This document shows, one piece after another, positions 63,768-64,000 of a stretch of 64,000 nucleotides of DNA (position 1 is the first letter of the stretch; every line of letters starts with the position of its first letter). The position numbers and the translations under genes were made by a program. The DNA is taken from the NCBI GenBank assembly GCA_965221795.1, contig OZ244914.1, positions 3,038,001 through 3,102,000 of the forward strand, read 5' to 3'. The stretch is from VYFG01 sp965221795. Its GTDB lineage: Bacteria > Pseudomonadota > Gammaproteobacteria > Arenicellales > Poriferihabitantaceae. The notes beneath the pieces are model-generated. The model saw only the letters and a list, made by a program, of their open reading frames with translations. It was not told where the DNA came from and made no database searches.

Positions 63768-64000
63768 ATGTCCGTAATTGATTTTGGTGCCTACTGGCAC
63801 CGTTGCCGTACACATACTGAAGAGGTACTGGAGGGCGTTTTCGAATCCAGGGCCGATATCCCCGAAAGGCTTCTGGAAGCCATGCGATATTCCACTCTGG
63901 GGGGTGGCAAGCGGCTGCGTGCCATGCTCGTTTACGCCGCAGGCGAACATATGAAAGGGTGCAGCCCGGCATCCAGTATATTTCTTGACCATGCGGCCGC
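63768..64000 (+). CDS. ispA: Farnesyl diphosphate synthase (IspA), 3' partial
   Basis: The first 77 codons of a polyprenyl synthase: MSVIDFGAYWHRCRTHTEEV, then ERLLEAMRYSTLGGGKRLRA. GGGKRLR is the isopentenyl-diphosphate-binding motif near the N-terminus of IspA. The frame is open to the window edge, so the aspartate-rich DDxxD motifs are not visible. It makes C15 farnesyl diphosphate for quinones and undecaprenyl phosphate. Its position directly after xseB supports the call. Confidence 0.92.
   Translation, partial: MSVIDFGAYWHRCRTHTEEVLEGVFESRADIPERLLEAMRYSTLGGGKRLRAMLVYAAGEHMKGCSPASSIFLDHAA

Overview
The window reads as a chromosomal piece of a gammaproteobacterium. The evidence is gene order and family content: rhlB divergent from trxA-rho (the arrangement of E. 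coli), prfB-lysS-lolC-lolD, rpmE-prmB, xseB-ispA, and parE, mutM, hemL and lon. The catabolic content (MttB-type methyltransferase, sarcosine/dimethylglycine dehydrogenase-like flavoprotein, Liv-type importers, a TauD remnant) suits a marine or host-associated life. The many decayed insertion sequences, the tandem Rpn nuclease genes and an ankyrin-repeat ATPase resemble symbiont genomes. I cannot name the species.

Layout. 1-11.7 kb: a nitrogen-compound catabolic island. An MttB-family methyltransferase (5' end cut by the window) and an FAD/GcvT-type oxidase run on +. A six-gene minus-strand operon follows: fused permease-ATPase, binding protein, ATPase, permease, N-formylglutamate amidohydrolase-like and isochorismatase-like hydrolases. 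A glutamine-synthetase-like ligase is divergent from it. 11.9-15.4 kb: a graveyard with an hsdM 3' fragment, two dead IS5-family transposases, a diverged small-ORF duplication and tRNA-Leu(CAG).

15.4-28.5 kb: the most interesting segment, a tightly overlapping five-gene operon. It encodes an unknown protein, a two-HxK phospholipase-D-fold protein, a large SNF2-like helicase, an AddB-like PD-(D/E)XK nuclease and an AddA-like UvrD helicase-nuclease. It looks like an antiphage or DNA-surveillance system that I cannot match confidently to a named one. 29.2-37 kb: core genes prfB (with the programmed +1 frameshift), lysS, lolC/F, lolD, lon and an HAD hydrolase.

37.1-42.6 kb: four tandem, nearly identical Rpn/PD-(D/E)XK transposase-family genes. 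They differ in the number of a 12-bp in-frame repeat. 42.6-43.6 kb: IS30 and TauD remnants. 43.6-49.1 kb: ferredoxin reductase, mutM, a porin-like protein and rhlB. 49.7-59 kb: trxA, rho, rpmE, prmB, hemL, an AAA-ankyrin ATPase and parE. 59.8-63 kb: a DapA-family lyase and a DadA-like oxidase split by a decayed IS630 element with perfect terminal inverted repeats. The window ends in xseB and the start of ispA.

No database search or base-composition calculation was possible. Family calls rest on motifs and on recognised sequence patterns.
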